A stretch of DNA of 64,000 bases from Lamellibrachia columna (GCA_963662155.1 OY759272.1:45302997-45366996), one strand, 5' to 3'; shown: positions 40,298 to 53,754, numbered from the stretch's first letter. Notes: generated from the letters alone by a model not told the origin. A program made the numbers and translations.

Positions 40298-41990
40298 TCA
40301 AGGTAGAGCTACTTTGGGTAAACTCTGTTCCACAGGTGTCACGTTTGTACGGTTTCTCAGCTGTGTGAGTGTCTCTAAATTAAATTGTAAAAAGTGAACC
40401 CCAAAGGCATCACACTTGAATGGTTTCTCTCCAGTATGGAAACGGATATGCCTATTCAAATTACCTCCCTGTGAGAACTGTGCACCACATATATCACATT
40501 TATAGGATTTCTCCCCAGTATAGATACGGACATGTGCCTTCAAACCACCAGTTGTTGAGAATTGTGCACCACATGTGTCACATTTGTAGGGTTTCTCCCC
40601 GTATGGATACGGACATGTGTGACCAAATAACCACGTCTTGAGAATTGTGCACCACATGCATCACATTTGTAGGGTTTCTCACCAGTATGAATATGGACAT
40701 GTCTCTTCAAAGAACAACTTGTTGTAAACTGTGCACCACATGTGTCACATCTGAAGGGTTTCTCACCTGTATGGATACGGACATGTCTCTTCAAATGACT
40801 ACATATTGTAAATCTTGCACCACATGTTTCACATTTGTAGGGTTTCTCACCAGTATGGATACGGACATGTTTCTTCAAAGAACAACTTGTTGTAAACTGT
40901 GCACCACATGTATCACATCTGAAGGGTTTCTCCCCTGTATGGATGCGGACATGTATCTTCAATGTACTACATATTGCGAATCTTGCACCACATGTTTCAC
41001 ATTTGTAGGGTTTCTCCCCCGTATGAATACGGGCATGTGTCTTCAGAGTACTACTGCTTGAGAATTGTGCACCACATGCATCGCATTTGTAGGGTTTTTC
41101 CTTTGTATGGATACGGACATGTTTGTTCAATGAACAACTTGTTGTAAACTGTGCACCACATGTGTCACATCTGAAGGGTTTCTCCCCTGTATGGATACGG
41201 ACATGTCTCTTCAGTTGACTACATGTTGTGAATCTTGCACCACATGTTTCACATCTGTAGGGTTTCTCCCCCGTATGGGTACGGGCATGTGTCTTCAAAG
41301 TACCTCTGCTTGAGAATTGTGCACCACATGTATAACATTTGTAGGGTTTCTCCCCTGTATGGATACTGAAATGTGTTTTCAAATAACCACATCTTGAGAA
41401 CTGTGCACCACATGTATCACATTTGTAGGGTTTCTCCCCAGTATGGATACGGACATGTTTCTTCAAATTACCACTTGTTGAGAATTGTGCACCACAGGTA
41501 TCACATTTGTAGGGTTTCTCCCCAGTATGAATACGGGCATGTGTCTTTAAACTACTATTTGATTGAAACTGTGCACCACATGCGTCACATTTGTAGGGTT
41601 TTTCCTCTGTATGGATACGGACATGTTTCTTCAAAGAACAACTTGTTGTAAACTGTGCACCACATGTGTCACATCTGTAGGGTTTCTCCCCCGTATGAAT
41701 AAGGGCATGTGTGTCCAAATAACCACGTCTTGAGAATTGTGCACCACATGTATCACATTTGTAGGGCTTCTCCATAGTATGGATACGGAAGATACGGTCT
41801 TCCAAGAACTACTTACTGTAAACTGTGCAACACATGTGTAACATTTGAAGGGTTTCTTGCCTGTGTTAGTGTGCACATGTACAGTTAAGCCACCATTACG
41901 TAAACAACGTTTTCCATAAGCGTCACGTTTCTCGATGGTACAAGTGTTCACATTCACAGGAGTACTTAATATACTGCTGCTTGTTTCAGC
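40298..41990 (-). pseudogene. C2H2 zinc-finger pseudogene, paralogue of 11848-13431
   Basis: About 17 fingers of the same CDTCGAQF/TGEKP type, with at least three lesions relative to the left copy. The start codon ATG is ACG (near 41996). An insertion near 41790-41800 shifts the frame after the first finger. A single-base deletion near 40598 (TTCTCCCCGTATGG where other units have one more base) shifts it again. The longest open piece, 40540-41805, holds 14 fingers. A host regulator of this kind would be nuclear, but this copy is probably not translated from its ancestral start. Assembly errors could mimic the single-base change. Confidence 0.75.
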
Positions 41991-43200
41991 ACTCGTCGCA
42001 CGTGAAGGGTTTCTCAGCAGAAGAATGATTGTGCATGGGTGTCTTCAAGGCACTATTGCAAGTAATTTGTGCACACTGGTTTCTCAACAGCGTGAGTGTG
42101 CATGTATGTTACCACTACATAAACACTGTTTTCCACAGCTTTAACATATGAAAGGTTTCTCGCCACTCTGAGAATGCAAATAATCCATTAAATTAGAATA
42201 TTGTGGACACTGCTCCTGTCACACTTGGGTGGTTCCCCCTGATATGAGGGAGCATCTCTTAAAATTACTACTCACTGCAAATATTGTCCCACAGTTTTCT
42301 ATTGTGCGTGAAGACAAAGTTGTGCAAATTCAGTGATGTGACTCGATGCCCTACACTGTGCTGGTGCACTGTCCCTGTCTGTTGCAAACTGCTGTCGCTG
42401 CCAGTAGGATGGTGAAACCAGCAGAGCTTGGCACTTGTCAATGTCCATGTGTATGCAGATTCACTGTAGACACTTCCGCCATAAACAGCTCTCCACACGC
42501 ATGACTGTCAACTGAAACAACAACAAAGGCAGAATTAGTAAAACTATCAGACATGAGTCAAGAAGTCCTTTGTAGAGGGATTAATCTCAGTCCAATACCT
42601 ATTGAATGGGCATAAGATTTGCATTGGTTATGTGAACGGCTGTTCCATAGGACATTACGAAACATACTTTATTAATAAAAATAACATCTTAGTTTTTATC
42701 TCTATGTTTTGATACAAATTGTTAAATCTCTGTCATGTAAAGATAATAATTATGCCAACACATTTATCGCTGGAGTATGCAGCAATTTGGAATACTTTTC
42801 AAGTTATTAGAGTTTGTTTGCACCACATAGAATTGTTTATGGATAGAAAGCATCTATATGTGGCATAACATACATATGTTAGCAACATCATAGTAACATC
42901 GTGTAGCTATCCAGAGTGGAATGTGTTTTACGCACATATTTATTTATTTATCTGTTCTGTTGATAAATGTGCATATTGCATGTTAATAATGATGACATTG
43001 GGGTGGGCTCAATTCTACCAAAAGTTACCAAACCCAGTGATTTTTTACTTTCTGACCTAACCATGAAAACAACCAACTTGGGATGCCAAACTTCTCATAT
43101 GTCTACAATGCATATACACATGTTACATGGTAAAAAAAGTTAATCTTACTTCCATATAACGATCACAATTTACAACAACAAAATTGCTAACTCCTACACC
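41991..43200. other. 5' flank of the zinc-finger pseudogene (duplicon)
   Basis: Matches 13432-14200 closely up to about 42700 and then diverges. No gene is seen. Confidence 0.6.
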
Positions 43201-43204
43201 TAGC

Positions 43205-43580
43205 TCCGTGGTTCCTGTGAGGTGCAGTAGACTAGTGGTTAGAACACTGGGTTCTCAATTGAGAGAACCCGGGTTTGAATCCTCTTGGTGGCATTTTGAA
43301 GCTTTGGCAATTTTGTTTATCCCACATTGCCTCAGCTCACTCGGTTGTATAAATTAGTACTTGGCTACAGACATAGATGGATATCTGAACAAATAGTATT
43401 TGCGCAGTAATAGCAGTGTGGCTGAATATTTCCAGAGAAGTTGAAATGGCATTGAAATGAACATGTCAGCCACGGGGTGAAGTGTATAGCGCTTTTAACA
43501 GTATCAAGGACTTTTAACAGTATCAAGGACTTTTAACAGTATCAAGGACTACATACGGCGCTATATAAAAATGTACATTT
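43205..43580 (+). mobile_element. tRNA-derived SINE
   Basis: Head with A-box-like TAGTGGTTAGAACACTGG and B-box-like GGGTTTGAATCC. The body continues to a tail with CTTTTAACAGTATCAAGGA repeated three times and GGCGCTATATAAAAATG, the same tail style as near 15090. It is not a functional tRNA, since the arms do not pair properly. Confidence 0.65.
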
Positions 43581-44850
43581 TGTAAAATCGACACTTAAGC
43601 TGAGGCGTTGTCGCAAAATAATGAACTTCACATTAACTATGCACAGTGTCGCTACTATGGCAGAAAGTATGTACAATTATCTGTGCTTGCATATGTGTGT
43701 ACATGTGTGTAAATATGTGTGTACATATGTGTGTACATAAACATACATTCTTTTAAAAAGACATTTGTGCAATTACTTCTGTAATCATCACTATGGGCTA
43801 ACAGATCAAGCAAATTCGAACACCTTAATACACAAATTAAAAGTTGCACTTACATATGAAAGATGACAGGATGCTAAATTACTAATGCATCAATGTACTG
43901 ATTTTAAATTACAGTCTATACATTAAACCAATTGGTACATCTTTCTTAGTTTGTCTTTCTGATAGTTTCTGATGCTTATACATCAGAAAAATATTTCTGA
44001 GGATGAGGTCAATATCATGGTATTTACCCGTGGTATTTACCATCTCATCAGAACCTTGCCAACCCCAATTATATCATACTACATCACTTTAGGTCCACAA
44101 ATGGCATATGCTTGTCAAATATGGTGTCTTAAGGCAGTTTTACCACTTTTAGCGATTGGATTTGCTACGAATAGCAACACTAGCCATGTTTTTATTCGTT
44201 TTCAATATGGCGTGTTTACAGAATGACCACTAGTAATACTACATTTGCATCAGAACCACGAAGGCAATTCAACACACAAAGGGGTAATATTCAAATGTTT
44301 TATTAAAAACAATGAAGTAATATTTAATTTGCTCTGCATGGCACAAAATAGATGATGGAAATATTTTTATATGAAACACATTATTTGTACAGCACTAACA
44401 GGCACTTTGAAAATAATATTTAGGATAATTACAAGTGCATTTTTCAAAAACAAACCATAAGGAGACTTAATTTGCTAGCTATAGTGATGCTTAATTGAAA
44501 CTATGTAATAAAAACTGATAATGTGATAACCATAATATTTATGGTACATCATTCATATATATAATTATATATATATATATATTTATACATAGTCAAATTT
44601 ATACAGTCAAAATTATAATTATTTATAAATACGTAATACAATTTGCTAGCTATAGTGATGCTTAATATAAACTACGTAATAAAAACTGATAATGTGATAA
44701 CCATAATATTTATGGTACATCATATATATATATATATGTGCATGCATGCTCGTATGCACGCACGCATGCACACACACACGCATACACAAAAAAATTTTTA
44801 ATTGAGAGTACCATTGATAAATTTGTTCCATTGAAAAAACAATGAAAACG
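43581..44850. other. non-coding, repeat-rich
   Basis: 44290-44520 is an inverted copy of 14215-14450, and part of it (from TTTGCTAGCTATAGTGATGC) is repeated again at 44641-44730. A TATATA run lies near 44560-44582 and a CATGCACG-rich patch near 44740-44785. No gene is seen. Confidence 0.5.
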
Positions 44851-44879
44851 GTCTAGAAAGAAACACTTGTCAAAAGAAG

Positions 44880-46214
44880 CTATTAGAAAAAATAGTGTAC
44901 AAGCAAACTATGTGGAGGGTTTATAGGCGTACCAGAAAGGATGAAGACTACACAAATTACAAAGAGGCACTTAATGCAGCTACAAATGAAATTAGACAAT
45001 CTAAAAGCTATGAAAATAATTAGCATGTAACATAAAAAATGACAGCAAGAGCTTCTATAATTAGATGCATATGACAGCAAGAGTTTTTATGCATATGTCA
45101 GGAGTAAACAAAACGTACGAGACAAGATTAGACCACTAGAAGACAGCGCTGGAAATATAATATCACAGTTTTTTAATTGCGGAAGATCTAAATGGAAACT
45201 TCAGTTCAGTGTTTACCAGAGAGGATATTAGTTCATTACCAGTTCCAGATGCTAAATTTCAGGAGGCTAAATCAGACTATTTAGGGCAGTTAATTGTAAC
45301 TCCAGAAATGGTAGCTAAGAAAATAAAGACAATGAAGGACAATAAATCACCTGGAGTGGGTGAAATTCCTCCAAAATTACTAATGGAAACAGTAGAACAA
45401 ATTAGTATACCACTTGCAAGAGAGTTCAACTTGTCATTAAAAAAGGGGGTGATTCCTGTTGAATGGAAAGAAGCAAACATCATACCTTTGTTTAAAAGGG
45501 TTCGAGAAATAAGTAAGAGAATTACAGACAAGTGAGTTTAACATCAGTGATTTGTAAATTATTAGAAAGGTTAATCAACGACCATAAATTATGGTGGACT
45601 TCCTTGTTAGGCATAAATTATTAAATCCATCTCAACGTGGATTCCTAAAAGCGAGGTTATGCTTAACAAATATGTTATGTTTTTTAGAAGTAATGACTAA
45701 ATGGCTAGACAAGGGATCACCAGTAGATATTATATACTTAGATTTTCAGAAAGCTTTTGACAAAGAGCCACATCAAAGATTACTACTTAAATTAAAAGCC
45801 CATGGTATCGGGGACAGCGTAACTGACTGGATAGAATAATGGCTGACTGACAGAAGACAGTGTGTTGTAGTAGATGGAGAGGTTTCAAACTGGAAATAAG
45901 TTTTGAGTGGGGTACCACAAGGATCAGTATTAGGACCTTTATTATTCTTAATATGTATCAATGACTTGGATGATAATATAACAAGCAACGTACTGAAATT
46001 TGCGGATGACACAAAGGTGTTTAGAAGGGTTAACAATGATGGTGATAAACAACATTTACAAAATGATCTAGACAGATTAGTGAAATGGTCTGAGAAATGG
46101 CAGATGTTCAATTTTGGGAAATGTAAATGCCTACATACAGGACATGGGAACTTGAATGTAAACTATAAAATGGGAGATACTGTTCTGGGTACTACTGTAA
46201 AAGAAAAGGACTAA
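44880..46214 (+). mobile_element. degenerate CR1-like non-LTR retrotransposon (RT)
   Basis: Broken + strand frames: KTMKDNKSPGVGEIPPKLL, VIPVEWKEANIIPLFK, then LDFQKAFDKEPHQRLLLKL, GVPQGSVLGPLLF and KFADDTKVF (catalytic FADD). Stops and frameshifts separate the pieces. The 3' end of the same ORF type resumes at 47040-47250 after about 800 bp of other sequence. Confidence 0.8.
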
Positions 46215-47039
46215 GATTATTTGAAATGTCTGTCCAAAACTTGCCGTCCGAAGTACTGTTACTCGTTCAAGTTCACTCTTCATAGAGATGTATGTATGTG
46301 CCTTCGATAGAGTCTAAAATAACAACGATGACCCCTTGCTTTAGATAGTGTATATGCAGACTCATTTACATAATACCAGTCTCGATCAGCCATTCAGTTG
46401 TACGCATGCGATACAAACGAAAACATGGCCAAACATACACGACATTCATTAATACATTCAACACTGTGTTTGCCTCATGTTTGTTTCTAGGCTATTTAAG
46501 TAGTTTTCCGTGTAACACGTACATGCCACATTCCATTGATGTAAATGTTTCTATTCATTTACCATTCCGCTAAAAAATGTTTTTCTAATTTGCAGATGGA
46601 ACGTCAGCCTTTGTATACATAAATGACAATGGCATAATCGAAAAACAACAGCTTGTCTTTAAATCTACCATAGTTAGCTATGCTGGAAAATTTTGAGATT
46701 ATTAAGTTATTGCAAAGTATTAATTGGAAAGGTATATTATTAAGATACATCACGGTATCAGTTGAATGACTGCAGGTTAATTTGTTTTCAAAACACGTTT
46801 TAAAAAAAAGTGTACCTGGTCCAAAAAATTTACTATTAAGTATTTCTTCACAAATTGTAGTTGAAATACTATTTAATATACCAGATTAAAATTTTTTTAG
46901 TGTTTCATTTATTTGGTTGTTACAAGGTTTTTAAAACATTTTTGTAAATATAAAAAAAATGGCCACTAAAAACGAAGTCATTATGAGACAATCCCCAAAG
47001 AAATAAATGACGTATATATAAGCATGACAGGAGGTTAAG
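46215..47039. other. insertion splitting the CR1-like element
   Basis: About 800 bp without coding signal lie between the FADD-containing part and the C-terminal tail of the retrotransposon. 46660-46800 recurs inverted at about 52540-52690, so it belongs to a dispersed repeat. Confidence 0.5.
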
Positions 47040-47255
47040 AGGAGATCAGATTGAAGTTTTTAAGATATTGAATGGGTATGAAAATATTGACAGAAATATG
47101 TTTTTCTCACTCAAGGATAGCAGAACTAGAGGATGAGGTAAAATTAGTAAAGGATCAGTGTAGATTGGACATCAGGAAGCACTCGTTCTCACAGAGGACA
47201 ATAAATGAATGGAACAAATTGTCGATGGATTGTAGGAGGGTGGGTTACACGTAGA
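47040..47255 (+). mobile_element. 3' end of the CR1-like retrotransposon ORF
   Basis: Encodes a RRLRGDQIEVFKILNGYENI block then SRTRG-like, RLDIRKHSFSQRTINEWNKL, the usual terminal block of this RT family. Confidence 0.7.
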
Positions 47256-48337
47256 TGAATACTTTTGGACTCTCGATAAACCAATGGCTTCCTTGTCCAC
47301 TTGCCACCTGGGCCTTTGGCTTGGATGGCAAATCTTGTTAAATCTTGACAGTGTAACTGATAACTTTATGGCAGATTTTGGTTCACATAAACCAATTATG
47401 TCTGCTGCACCACCGTGAATGAATGTTGAAGTTGAGTGACAGCCTAAAGTGGCTTGTATTTTTGACACAAACCCTTCACCAATCGTAATTTATTGCTGTT
47501 GAAGTTGAGTGACAGCCTAAAGTGGCTGTGTATTTTTGACACAAACCCTTCACCAATCGTAATTTATTGCTGTATTACGTTGGGTGCACGTAAGACACAT
47601 CCATACGCAACATTGCAACGTCGTGTTCAGTTTTCTCAAACAATATTTTAAACATCATTTCCTGGTTATAAATGAAAACACAATCTCAACAAATGCATGT
47701 TTTTGTGATGAAATTTATGGTTTTTCACTGGCGTTTTAAGTATTGTTTGACAAAACATAATGGCCATTTGTAATATTGACATGTCCCCTTAATTTGTAAC
47801 GCGTTGTTGTCTATGGTATCAGGTTACGCCAGCCATCCAACAAACACGTGCCAGGGTGTGCGTGCGGTCATTTTGACTGGCCCGTTATCCCATGGGGTCA
47901 CCAGGTCACATACGCTTCAGTATTTCTGTTTGAAACAAAGGCTCGATAAACTACGTTAACGCTCACTGAACACTGACAATTGCTGGTTTAAGTACATGAT
48001 TTAGTTAGGTAGATATAATACTGATGTGCATTACAGCAACCAGACGATGTAGTCCGCTTTCAAGGTGAACGAATATAGCTGGTTCGAACATCATGGCGCA
48101 CGTGGTCGTTACTATGGAAACACTGTCGCTTTTCCGGGAACCCAAAGGGATTTCCAAAAGGAATGCGTTTTAAAGGATGGACTAGTGAAATATGACGTTA
48201 GTGCTGGGTGATTTTTTGTGATGTCGACGTTTAGTTCCGTATATCCTAGCAAGTTATGAAGAAAAAAAATGAAAAAATCAACTGACACGCTAGCTGCCCC
48301 AGCCATCTTAATTTTTTTTTTACATATTGTTGAAGTA
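47256..48337. other. non-coding stretch with a 73-bp tandem duplication
   Basis: No gene is seen. Two nearly identical 73-bp copies (GTTGAAGTTGAGTGACAGCC start) occupy 47425-47572. Confidence 0.5.
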
Positions 48338-50240
48338 CTAAATGTTCTCAACCTGTGTGGGGGTCATTCATACCAGTGGATCCATTATTTTGGTTGCAAG
48401 AGAACTGTAAGCAGTGCTATTTTTCACTTATTTTGCACATTTTTACAGGGGTGGTTGGTAAAAAAAAAACAGTATATACCCTAGACATTTTTTTTTACTC
48501 AGTGTCTACTTCTAAGCATGTTTGACATGTATAGGTCATTAGCATTATTATGTATATGAAAAATATTTTTTACAAGGTTTTTTTAACTGCAAACTATTAT
48601 GCAGATTTTTACAGAAGCCTGTTCACAGCTGAACACATGCTGATGCAAGATGAATATTTGACATGTGTATCATGTAGGATGAACTGAAAAGGACAGAAAC
48701 AATTATTAATGAAAGCTTTCATTATAATCGGTTGAAAGTATTAAACTATGTTACTTATACAAATATATATGCACAAAATATTATAAACAATTGTATGTAA
48801 TTCAGTGATTAAACGTCATTAATTTATCACTTTTATGTATGCATATCAAACTCGACGGAAATAGTCATTGCAACAGGAACACATGCGAGAAACACTACAG
48901 AAATTTAAAAAGGTCAGTATTGAACATCATGCAACAACACATTAAAATGATAACCTTTTGTATTAAAAAATGTTGGCTTTAAAAACATGATACTATCAAA
49001 CTTAAAGGACGAACATGTTTTTTAATTAATGTCTCACATTCCCTATTAATGTCATGTGACACCCATCATCATACCCAAAATAACTTTGGCATAAACAAAT
49101 ATTTACATTACTAGTCATTAGTCACTATTCATAAGTCGTATCCATGGTTATAATAATATAATGAAAAGCAATCAGAAAGCACAGTGTAAATCATATTAAC
49201 ATTCCAAGTTTAAGACTGTCAGCTTTAAGCTAATGCCAGTAATGTGTGCCTTTCTTCGTCTTGTCTAGTGGAACATCCTTTGACAGGTCAGTCACGCTGT
49301 TACTTTGCAAGTTTATTTACATGTTTTATCTCCTGCCAAAATGAGCAAAACACCCTCCAGAACTTCACACAGACACTGCTACACGATAATATAGTTCAAT
49401 AGATCAATTACTACTTACACACGTACTTGAAGAATGGATCTTTATGAACATTCAACAAGTACAACGAGAAAGACGAACTTGAAATGAGCAGGTTAGAACT
49501 AGCAATGCCGGAGCTTGTTAGGCAGCGCTAATAGTGCTGTGATCGGCAAGTCGACCAAAACGTGTACCCACAGAGGCCCGTTTATAGGGGATGCCTTTAA
49601 CGGTCCATAGCTGACATAGACAACCTATAATAAAAGTGTGCATGTGCCTGTAAAGCTGAATAAACGTACTTTACTCTGATACACATCGTGTTTTATTTCT
49701 TTAGGTAAAAGTATTTTTTTAAGGTCAAAATTTTATGATTCTCGCAAATCCAGGAATCGTCTTGATTCACGAAAAAACAACTGTATATCTTTCACTGATC
49801 ATTTATTAACACAAAAACATTATTTTTGATTTTGGCTAGGTCTGGCTAGTGATGTACTGTACAACTAAAACAACCCCCTATCACTGTCCTCTGAAGCCAA
49901 GAATTATCTAGCTATGAGAACGTTAGGTGGCGCCATACACAGGTCAGAATAATAAATTGTTCTAGCCCGCTGTTGCTTCAAGTTCGTCTTTCTTGTCGCA
50001 GTTGTTTAAAGTTCATAAAGATACGTTCTTCAAGTACGTGTGTAAGTAGCAAACTTGCAAAGTGACAGCGTGACTGGCCTGTCAGAGGATGTACCAACAG
50101 ACAAGACAAGGAAAGACATCCATTACTGGCATTAGCTCAAGACTGACAGTCTTACACTTGGAATGTTAATATGATTTACACTGTGCTTTCTGATTGCTTT
50201 TCATTATAAGTATTATTATAACCATGGATACGACTTACGC

Positions 50241-51430
50241 TTAGTGAGTAATGACTCTTCGGTGGTTCAAATCATATTTTTCAGACAGATATCTGGCACA
50301 TTATCTTGCCCACATCTTCCATTTGGAGTGCAGCAAGGATCCGTCCTTGGCCCTGTTCTGTTCAGCTTATATACTACATCGCTCAGCCAAGTCATTACTA
50401 AGCATAATCTCAGTCATCACCTGTATGCTGATGACACACAGGTTTACATATCACTTTCACAATCAAATGCACAAGAATCGGTTTTGACTTTAAGTGATTG
50501 TCTTACTGATATATTGTTGTGGATGGAGTCAAGTAAGCTAAAGCTTAATCCAGATAAAACAGACCTTATTATTATTGGCACTAAACAACAACGAAATAGA
50601 GTCATCAACCATTTTCCAGTTAAACTGCTTGGCAGTGATACATGCCCTTCAGATACTGTTCGCAATCTTGGTGTTGTCTTTGATAGTGACTTCAACTTTC
50701 GCCAGCATATTTCTCAAATATGTAAATCCTGTTTCTATCATATTTGTGATCTCCATCGAATTCGGCGTCACATATCTATATCTACTGCTAAAACGATATC
50801 AACAGCATTAAATAGTAGCCGCCTTGACTATTGTAATTCACTACTAAATAACATAGCTAAAAGACACTTGGCTAAACTCCAACGAGTACAAAATTGTCTG
50901 GCACATGTGGTTCTCAGGGCGCCTCGGTTTTCACCGTCATTACCACTACTTAAACAGTTACACTGGCTTCCAGTTTCTTATCAAATTAATTTTAAGCTGT
51001 CCACTCTTACATATCGTGCTCTATCTACACAACAACCACCCTACTTGGCTAGTCTCCTGCATCTTTCAAATATCCCTAGGCAGCTCAGATCATCAATTTC
51101 ACAACTTATTGTACCTAAAACAAATCTTAACTTGGGTAAACGTGCTTTCTCTGTCGCTGCGCCTAGGGTCTGAATGAACTTCCTATCACTTTGAAAACAT
51201 CTGAAACTATTGCTATTTTCCGAGAAAAAAACTAGACATCTATTCCAAATTGCAATTCCACCATAAATGTTCGGTTGTCCCTCGTTCTGATACTGACTTT
51301 TGCGCGTCCCTGTTCACGATTATGCTTAATGATTCTGTTTTGTTGTGCCTCTGAGCTCAGGTTCCTGAGGATACAGGTGCCATAGAAGTTAATTACTATT
51401 ATTGTCTATGCCAAATTTATCTATTTTAGG
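50241..51430 (+). mobile_element. non-LTR retrotransposon RT fragment, long open frame
   Basis: A 309-aa open frame: [13 protein letters not shown] (motif B region), [11 protein letters not shown] (catalytic YADD), [60 protein letters not shown] and [12 protein letters not shown], followed by a stop where WN-x-LP normally follows. Same family as the fragment at 3822-5232. The endonuclease and N-terminal RT are missing (5' truncation). Confidence 0.85.
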
Positions 51431-51893
51431 TATGATGATGGGTGAAGATGTATGAAACTGTCTGTGTCACGTGACAGTAATAGGGAATGTGACATTAATT
51501 AAAAAACCTGTTCGCCCTTTAAGTTTGATAGTAAAATTTTACAGCCAACATTTATTAATACAAAAGGTTATCATTTTAATGTGTTGTATTAGTTTGGTTT
51601 TCAGTATTTCAACAGTGTAATATAATTATAATGTTTTAGATGAACATGCCATTATATGATATTTACTTTAAAACTTGTGTATGATTTTAATTTTCTTTAT
51701 TCATGCAGTGTTTTACCAATTAAATGACTTAAATGTTGTTGTTGTTAATTAGCCACCAATTAAAGAAGCAACATATTATGTACACAATTATGTACAACTG
51801 ATGGCTGGTATGCAATATCGTGTCAGAATGGTTATTCACTCAACGATCAACACATATTGATATGATGAGAAAGTGGACACCAGCATACTTGTA

Positions 51894-51895
<2 letters not shown>

Positions 51896-51972
<77 letters not shown>
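51896..51972. repeat. (AT)n microsatellite
   Basis: About 75 bp of AT repeat in the right palindrome arm. Confidence 0.95.
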
Positions 51973-51975
<3 letters not shown>

Positions 51976-52392
51976 GTTGTTTCTTACTTTAACTACTAAC
52001 ACATCCTGATAATGCACTAAGTATGACAATAAAAGCTTACAGTTCATCCTACATGATACACATGTCAAATATTCATCTTGCATCAGCATGTGTTCAGCTG
52101 TGAACAGGCTTCTGTCAAAATCTGCATAATAGTTTGCAGTTAAAAAAACCTTGTAAAAATATTTTTCATATACATAATGATGCTAATGACCTATACATGT
52201 CAAACATGCTTAGAAGTTGACACTGAGTTTTTTTTAATGTCTCTGTAGGGTATATACTGTGGTTTTTTTTACTTTTTACCAACCGCCCCTGTAAAATAAG
52301 TGAAAAATAGCACTACTCACAGCTCTCTTGCAACCAAAATAATAGATGCACTGGTATGAATCACCCCCACAAAGGTTGAAAACATTTGTTAT

Positions 52393-52989
52393 TTCCACAA
52401 TGTCAAAAAAATTACATTAACATCAATATTAGTACATTTTTAGGCCACGTACACATTTTTGATCAAATAGACAAAACGTGTTTTGAAAACGTTGACGGGG
52501 GTGTCTTTAAAATGCTCTAACATAAAAACCAATTAACATATAGCCATACAACTGATACCATGGTGTATCTTAATAATATACATTTCCAATGATGTATAAC
52601 ACTTTGCAATAACTGTAATTATCTCAAAATGGTCCAGCATAGTTATAATTATCTCAAAATGGTCCAGCATAGCCATAGCTACTACATTATCGCATTTATT
52701 TATTTATTATTCTGAGCTGTGTGTGGCGTCACCTAACATTCCATAGCTAGATAATTCTTAGCTTCAGTGGGCTGAATGAATAACCTTTCATTATACCTAC
52801 TCTTGATAACACATATATTTGTATTTTTTAACCAAAAATGGTATTTCACAACTGCGCTCACATAGCAGGAATCTCTTCGTAAGCGATCATGTGATGTCAC
52901 CGGAAGTAGGTGCGACACATCTTGTTAGGTAAATAATCGACCCAACAATAGACCATCGCCACGGGCTGACATAGATCGAGGACTCTTTC
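52393..52989. other. non-coding, dispersed repeats
   Basis: 52540-52690 matches 46660-46800 inverted, with a short tandem duplication of TTATCTCAAAATGGTCCAGC. 52780-52980 resembles 16960-17170 (TCATTATACCTAC and ACCCAACAA). No gene is seen. Confidence 0.5.
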
Positions 52990-53189
52990 NNNNNNNNNNN
53001 NNNNNNNNNNNNNNNNNNNNNNNNNNNNNNNNNNNNNNNNNNNNNNNNNNNNNNNNNNNNNNNNNNNNNNNNNNNNNNNNNNNNNNNNNNNNNNNNNNNN
53101 NNNNNNNNNNNNNNNNNNNNNNNNNNNNNNNNNNNNNNNNNNNNNNNNNNNNNNNNNNNNNNNNNNNNNNNNNNNNNNNNNNNNNNNNN
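52990..53189. other. assembly gap (200 N)
   Basis: Exactly 200 N; the true length is unknown. It truncates the minus-strand ORF at 53190-53512. Confidence 0.99.
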
Positions 53190-53512
53190 TAGTACAAACC
53201 ACCAGCTATTGGTTTAATGCCATCAACTTTTGTTGTTGATAAAAGGATTCTGGGGTCTTTATGTAGATCAGGGTGGAAACGTATAAGAACACCCAACAAT
53301 TCTCCTAGAGCGATGTGGGTGATCCCATTTTCTATTGCCCATCTAGCCAACAAAGAAAAGAGACCATTTTCACCATGTTCATCATCATTTTCACCATCAG
53401 ATGAAGATGGTGAAGAGTTTGGATCATCGGAGTAGAAATTGTCATTCTCCATAAATTCTTCTTCACTTTCACTGACTGAAACATCATTGTCTTGAGGGTG
53501 GCGCCCCTCCAT
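53190..53512 (-). CDS. partial acidic protein, likely transposon-associated family
   Basis: Minus-strand frame from ATG 53512 into the gap. It starts MEGRHPQDNDV, then Ser/Glu/Asp-rich (SVSESEEEF, NSSPSSSDGENDDE), then LFSLLARWAIENGITHIALG and ELLGVLIRFHPDL, ending DPRILLSTTKVDGIKPIAGG before the gap. The LARWA...ITHIAL...LL block resembles an N-terminal domain I associate with TE-linked invertebrate proteins (often written WA-x5-ISH-x-ALN-x-LL). The identification is tentative. The start codon lies in a minisatellite that could extend the frame. Confidence 0.4.
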
Positions 53513-53634
53513 ATCATTGTCTTGAGGGTGCCCCCCTCCACATCATTGTCTTGAGGGTGGTGCCCCTCCACATCATTGTCTTGAGGGTGCCCCCCTCCAC
53601 ATCATTGTCTTGAGGGTGGCGCCCCTCCACATCA
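53486..53634. repeat. minisatellite, 29/30-bp unit x5
   Basis: Units CATCATTGTCTTGAGGGTGG + CGCCCCTCCA alternate with a one-base-shorter form (GGGTGCCCCCCTCCA). The array covers the 5' end of the acidic ORF on the minus strand; the 29/30 alternation changes its frame. Confidence 0.85.
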
Positions 53635-53754
53635 TCATCATGACTATCTACTTCTACAACCACACCATGTCTTTATTTATTTAATGTTTGTATATTATGG
53701 TACACATTGGCAAACAAATATGATATTCACATGTACTATATTATATACATATTT

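Larger units (their letters stand above)
48338..52392. repeat. large imperfect palindrome with inserted RT fragment
   Basis: The left arm (48338 to about 49494) matches the reverse complement of the right arm (about 49975-50240 and 51430-52392) over several blocks: CAACCTGTGTGGGGGTCATT outermost, GAACACATGCTGATGCAAGA, ACATTAAAATGATAACCTTT, and GAACTTGAA innermost. The loop is about 480 bp. The right arm is interrupted by the retrotransposon fragment at 50241-51430 and by an (AT)n tract at 51896-51972. Confidence 0.7.

Noticed and set aside
43215..43290. Functional tRNA gene
   Set aside because: A- and B-box-like sequences are present but the cloverleaf does not close and a SINE body follows.
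46215..47039. A new gene in the insertion within the CR1-like element
   Set aside because: No open frame or splice pattern is supported; part of it recurs elsewhere as a dispersed repeat.
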